From the NCBI GenBank assembly GCA_044359885.1, contig JBIKLI010000228.1:1-7209 (forward strand): a stretch of DNA of 7,209 nucleotides, read 5' to 3'. Below the pieces are notes generated by a model. That model did no database searches and was not told the origin of the DNA. It saw only the letters and a program-made list of their open reading frames with translations. The stretch is from CAIOSQ01 sp044359885. GTDB taxonomy: Bacteria > Pseudomonadota > Alphaproteobacteria > CACIAM-22H2. This document shows positions 4,861 to 7,209 of this stretch, one piece after another. Positions within the stretch are counted from its first letter, which is position 1, and every line of letters starts with the position of its first letter. The position numbers and the translations under genes were made by a program.

Positions 4861-6560
4861 ACGCGGTCGCGGCGACCGGCCCGGCGCGCCAGCGGCTTCC
4901 CGCCGACCAGTGGGCGCTGCGTGGGCTGGTTCTGGCACTGCTGGCCCTTTTCGTCGTGTTTCTTGCGCTGCCGCTGGCGGCGATGCTGCGCAAGAGTTTC
5001 GAGGATCGCGGCGGCGCGTTCGTGGGCCTTGCGAACTACGTCGCGTATTTCTCGACGCCCGCGCTGTCCATCTCGCTTTGGAACAGTCTCTTCGTGGCGA
5101 CCGTCACGACCGTCATCGTCCTTCCCGTGGCGCTCGTGTACGCCTTCGCGCTGACCCGCAGCAGGATGCCCGGTCAGGGGGTGTTCCGCGCCGTCGTCAT
5201 GATCCCCGTTCTTGCCCCTTCGCTGCTGCCGGCGATCGCGCTGGTCTACCTGTTCGGGAACCAGGGGATGGCGCGCTGGGCATTGTTCGGCAATTCGATC
5301 TACGGCCCGGTCGGCATCGTCATCGCCCAGGTGTTCTTCAACCTTCCGCAGGCGGTGATGCTGCTCGCCGCCACCCTTTCGATGGCCGACCAGCGTCTCT
5401 ACGAGAGCGCCGCAGCGCTCAGGACGCCACAATGGCGGATATGGCTGACGATCACCTGGCCCGAGCTGCGCTTCGGCCTGGCGAGCTGCGCGCTCGTGAC
5501 CTTCGTCAAGGTCATTACGGATTTCGGCAGCGCAATCGTGATCGGCGGCGGCTACAACGTGCTGGCGACCGACATCTACAAGCAGGTGGTGGGGCAGCTC
5601 GATTTCGGCATGGGCGCGGTCATCGGGGTCGTGCTGATGGTTCCCGCGATCGTTGCCTTCCTGGGAAATCAGGCGATCCAGCGCCGGCAGCAGGCCGTGC
5701 TCACCGCCCGGTCGGTGCCCTATGCCCCGCCGCGCTCGGCCGGCCGCGACGCGGGGCTGTTCGTCTTCTGCGCTGTCGTGGCCGCTTTCATGCTGGTGAT
5801 CCTGGGGGTCGCAGCCTGGGGATCCTTCGTCACCTACTCGCCCTACAACCTGTCGCTTTCGCTCAGAAACTATGATTTCGAAAGTTTCGATCCGGGCGGC
5901 TGGGCCCCCTTCGCGAATGCGATCCGGATGGCGGCGATGACGGCGGCGATCGGAACGGTCGTCGTCTTCGTGGGGGCCTATGCGCTCGAAAAGGCCAAGT
6001 CCTTCGGCGGCGCGACGTCGCTGACCGCGACGTTCGCGATGATGCCGCTGGCGGTGCCCGGTCTGGTCCTGGGCCTGTCCTACGTCATATTCTTCAACTC
6101 CCGCGCCAATCCGCTCGAGCCGCTGCTCGGGACGTTGCTGCTGATGGCCATCGGGACCCTGGTCCATTACTACACCGTCTGCCACCTGACGGCGGTCGCG
6201 GCGTTGAAGCAGCTCGACCGGGAATTCGAGTCGGTGTCCGAGTCGCTGAAGGTATCGCTCTTCCGGACCTTCCTGCGGGTGACCGCGCCCATCTGCATGC
6301 CGGCGATCCTCGAGATCGCCGGCTTCCTGTTCCTGGCGGCGATGTCCAGCGTGTCCGTGCTGATCTTCATCTACGCCCCTGGGACACGCGTCGCCTCCGT
6401 CGCCGTCGTCAACATCAACGACGCCGGCTTCACCGCCGCGGCGGCGGCGATGGCGACATGCATCGTGCTTTGCTGCGCCGCCTTCAAGCTTGTGCACGGG
6501 CTCGTCGTCCATCTGGTGTCCTGGCGTTCGGAGGCTTGGCGGCGCCGGATGGACGCCTGA
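4857..6560 (+). CDS. ABC transporter permease, fused double-domain, putative 2-aminoethylphosphonate type (PhnU2-like)
   Basis: The 567-residue inner-membrane protein contains two permease domains in tandem with about 12 helices (six near 23-271, six near 300-549), so one chain replaces the usual permease pair. Each half has the cytoplasmic EAA loop that docks on the ATPase: ESAAALRTPQWRIW (183-196) and ESVSESLKVSLFRTF (458-472). The conserved glycine is R189 in the first and K465 in the second. LATDIYKQVVGQLDFGMGAV (236-255) and VNINDAGFTAAAAAMA (518-533) are, from memory, hallmarks of the fused permeases annotated for 2-aminoethylphosphonate; FbpB-type iron permeases share the fused layout. 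The start at 4857 overlaps the ATPase stop as ATGA and gives a normal short N-terminal tail. An ATG at 4809 would lie inside the ATPase gene. Last gene of the importer operon. Confidence 0.92.
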   Translation: MNAVAATGPARQRLPADQWALRGLVLALLALFVVFLALPLAAMLRKSFEDRGGAFVGLANYVAYFSTPALSISLWNSLFVATVTTVIVLPVALVYAFALTRSRMPGQGVFRAVVMIPVLAPSLLPAIALVYLFGNQGMARWALFGNSIYGPVGIVIAQVFFNLPQAVMLLAATLSMADQRLYESAAALRTPQWRIWLTITWPELRFGLASCALVTFVKVITDFGSAIVIGGGYNVLATDIYKQVVGQLDFGMGAVIGVVLMVPAIVAFLGNQAIQRRQQAVLTARSVPYAPPRSAGRDAGLFVFCAVVAAFMLVILGVAAWGSFVTYSPYNLSLSLRNYDFESFDPGGWAPFANAIRMAAMTAAIGTVVVFVGAYALEKAKSFGGATSLTATFAMMPLAVPGLVLGLSYVIFFNSRANPLEPLLGTLLLMAIGTLVHYYTVCHLTAVAALKQLDREFESVSESLKVSLFRTFLRVTAPICMPAILEIAGFLFLAAMSSVSVLIFIYAPGTRVASVAVVNINDAGFTAAAAAMATCIVLCCAAFKLVHGLVVHLVSWRSEAWRRRMDA

Positions 6561-7081
6561 CCGACCGTACGATCGTCACGCGTCGCCAGACCGGCATTGC
6601 AGTCGCATGGATCCCAGCCATTTCCGGGCGCCAACGCCGCCCGCCGCACCCTGATCCCGGCCAGACGCCGTTCCCTTGTCGGGAACGGTCGGCTGTGGGT
6701 GCATCGTTTTCCGTTGCTGCGTCGCCCGGGCTGTTGTCCACTTCGCGGCCCCCATGGCCGGGGGGCGCTCGACGACCGGGGAGTTCGCCTTGGCCACTGC
6801 TCGCCTTTTCCTGCCGCCGGAACTCGTCTCCGCCCCGAGCGGTCCGGATGTCCGGCAGGGCGTTGAATTTTTCCGATGCCGCGTACGGAAATTGTCGCGC
6901 GTGTCCGGAGCCCCGGCAGAAACCGGCAGTGGACGTCCTGGCGCGCCGAGGCTACCGGACGCCTCCATGCCGCTCGCGAAGCCGTGGCGGGTGCGATGAT
7001 CGCCGTGGTCGCCGCCTGGCCCCCGATCCTGCGCGGTACCCTCCGGCATGGCCGGGCGCGGCGGCGGATCGGACGTCGCTC
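6561..7081. other. Intergenic stretch of about 520 bp with no recognisable gene
   Basis: No reading frame here gives a recognisable protein on either strand. The open frames present (for example 6597-6866, 6676-6999 and 6876-7085 on plus) are short, Arg/Pro/Gly-rich and typical of chance frames in GC-rich DNA. I see a strong hairpin at 6668-6688 and a weaker inverted repeat, TTTCCG (6870-6875) and CGGAAA (6886-6891), in an AT-richer patch. That patch also has a TTGAAT (6863-6868) that might be a weak -35 for the gene starting at 7082. No tRNA-like or rRNA-like structure was seen. Confidence 0.6.
6668..6688 (+). terminator. Hairpin, possible transcription terminator of the importer operon
   Basis: CCGTTCCC and GGGAACGG form a perfect 8-bp stem around a 5-nt loop (TTGTC), extendable by one G:T pair. 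It starts 107 bp after the permease stop. A run of four T's occurs only about 18 nt further on, with no clean U-tract directly after the stem. It is therefore an imperfect intrinsic terminator at best, or an RNA 3'-end stabilising structure. Confidence 0.38.
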
Positions 7082-7209
7082 GTGAACCCGGCCCTCGTCG
7101 CGACCAGCTACGCGCTGCTCACGGTCCTGATTACGGCCATCCAGAACATCGCGGTCCGGCTCGCCGCCGATGACGGCGCGCATTCGTTCCAGGTCGTCCT
7201 GTTCCGCAA
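7082..7209 (+). CDS. Probable EamA/DMT-family transporter, N-terminal fragment (cut by window edge)
   Basis: From a GTG at 7082, 42 complete codons are open to the window edge, reading MNPALVATSYALLTVLITAI then QNIAVRLAADD and FQVVLFR. This is a short N-terminal tail, a first hydrophobic helix (about residues 5-22) with an Asn pair partner and AVRLAA, then a polar turn leading to the second helix with VVLFR. That layout is characteristic of drug/metabolite-superfamily (EamA) inner-membrane permeases, which usually have about ten helices. No ATG is available in frame nearby and no clear Shine-Dalgarno precedes the GTG. It is more than 500 bp from the importer operon, so it is likely an independent gene. 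Substrate unknown. Confidence 0.66.
   Translation, partial: MNPALVATSYALLTVLITAIQNIAVRLAADDGAHSFQVVLFR

Noticed and set aside
3748..4938. Minus-strand open frame of 396 codons opposite the ATPase
   Set aside because: No domain; the sense strand carries every ABC ATPase motif.
4770..6512. Minus-strand open frame of 580 codons opposite the permease
   Set aside because: Extremely rich in Asp, Arg, His and Gln, as expected from the complement of hydrophobic permease codons; not a protein I recognise.
6676..6999. Plus-strand open frame of 107 codons in the gap
   Set aside because: No recognisable motif, no ribosome site, and its ATG would have to come from within the hairpin loop region; treated as chance.
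6371..7183. Minus-strand open frame of 270 codons spanning the gap after the permease
   Set aside because: It overlaps the permease end and the start of the EamA-like gene on the other strand, and its Arg/Pro/Gly-rich sequence shows no domain.
1..7209. Mobile element, CRISPR array, phage or defence system
   Set aside because: No transposase, integrase, direct-repeat array, attachment site or known defence domain was seen; base composition looks even apart from the AT-rich divergent promoter region.

Overview
The window is uniformly GC-rich and looks like chromosomal DNA of an alphaproteobacterium (an impression from base composition, codon use and protein flavour; nothing in it fixes the taxon). 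It holds a compact uptake-and-catabolism locus: two gene clusters that diverge from one AT-rich intergenic region of 92 bp (2652-2743).

Leftward (minus strand), in order of transcription: a GntR/FadR-type regulator (1926-2651), an aldo/keto reductase of the aldose/L-fucose dehydrogenase type (949-1917), a COG3618 amidohydrolase of the L-fuconolactonase/PDC-hydrolase type (68-952), and the first 23 codons of what looks like a DegT/DnrJ/EryC1/StrS aminotransferase (1-71, cut by the window edge). The last three genes are joined by 4-bp ATGA stop/start overlaps; the regulator is 8 bp from the reductase.

Rightward (plus strand): a complete binding-protein-dependent ABC importer. It comprises a periplasmic binding protein with a twin-arginine signal (2744-3775), an ATPase (3790-4860) and a fused 12-helix permease (4857-6560). 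All three closely resemble, from memory of the families, the importers annotated as putative 2-aminoethylphosphonate transporters (the PhnS2/PhnT2/PhnU2 or AepXVW type). No phosphonate-degrading gene is visible. The linked enzymes look like an oxidise-to-lactone then hydrolyse-lactone pair, so the true substrate is open.

The shared intergenic region carries two perfect TTGACA hexamers on opposite strands whose promoters overlap, and an 11-bp palindrome (TATACCGTATA) that is a good candidate operator for the GntR regulator. The simplest model is a substrate-responsive repressor that controls both its own catabolic operon and the importer.

Downstream of the permease is about 520 bp with no recognisable gene (6561-7081), including one strong hairpin. 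The window ends in the first 42 codons of an EamA/DMT-type membrane transporter (7082-7209), probably a separate unit.
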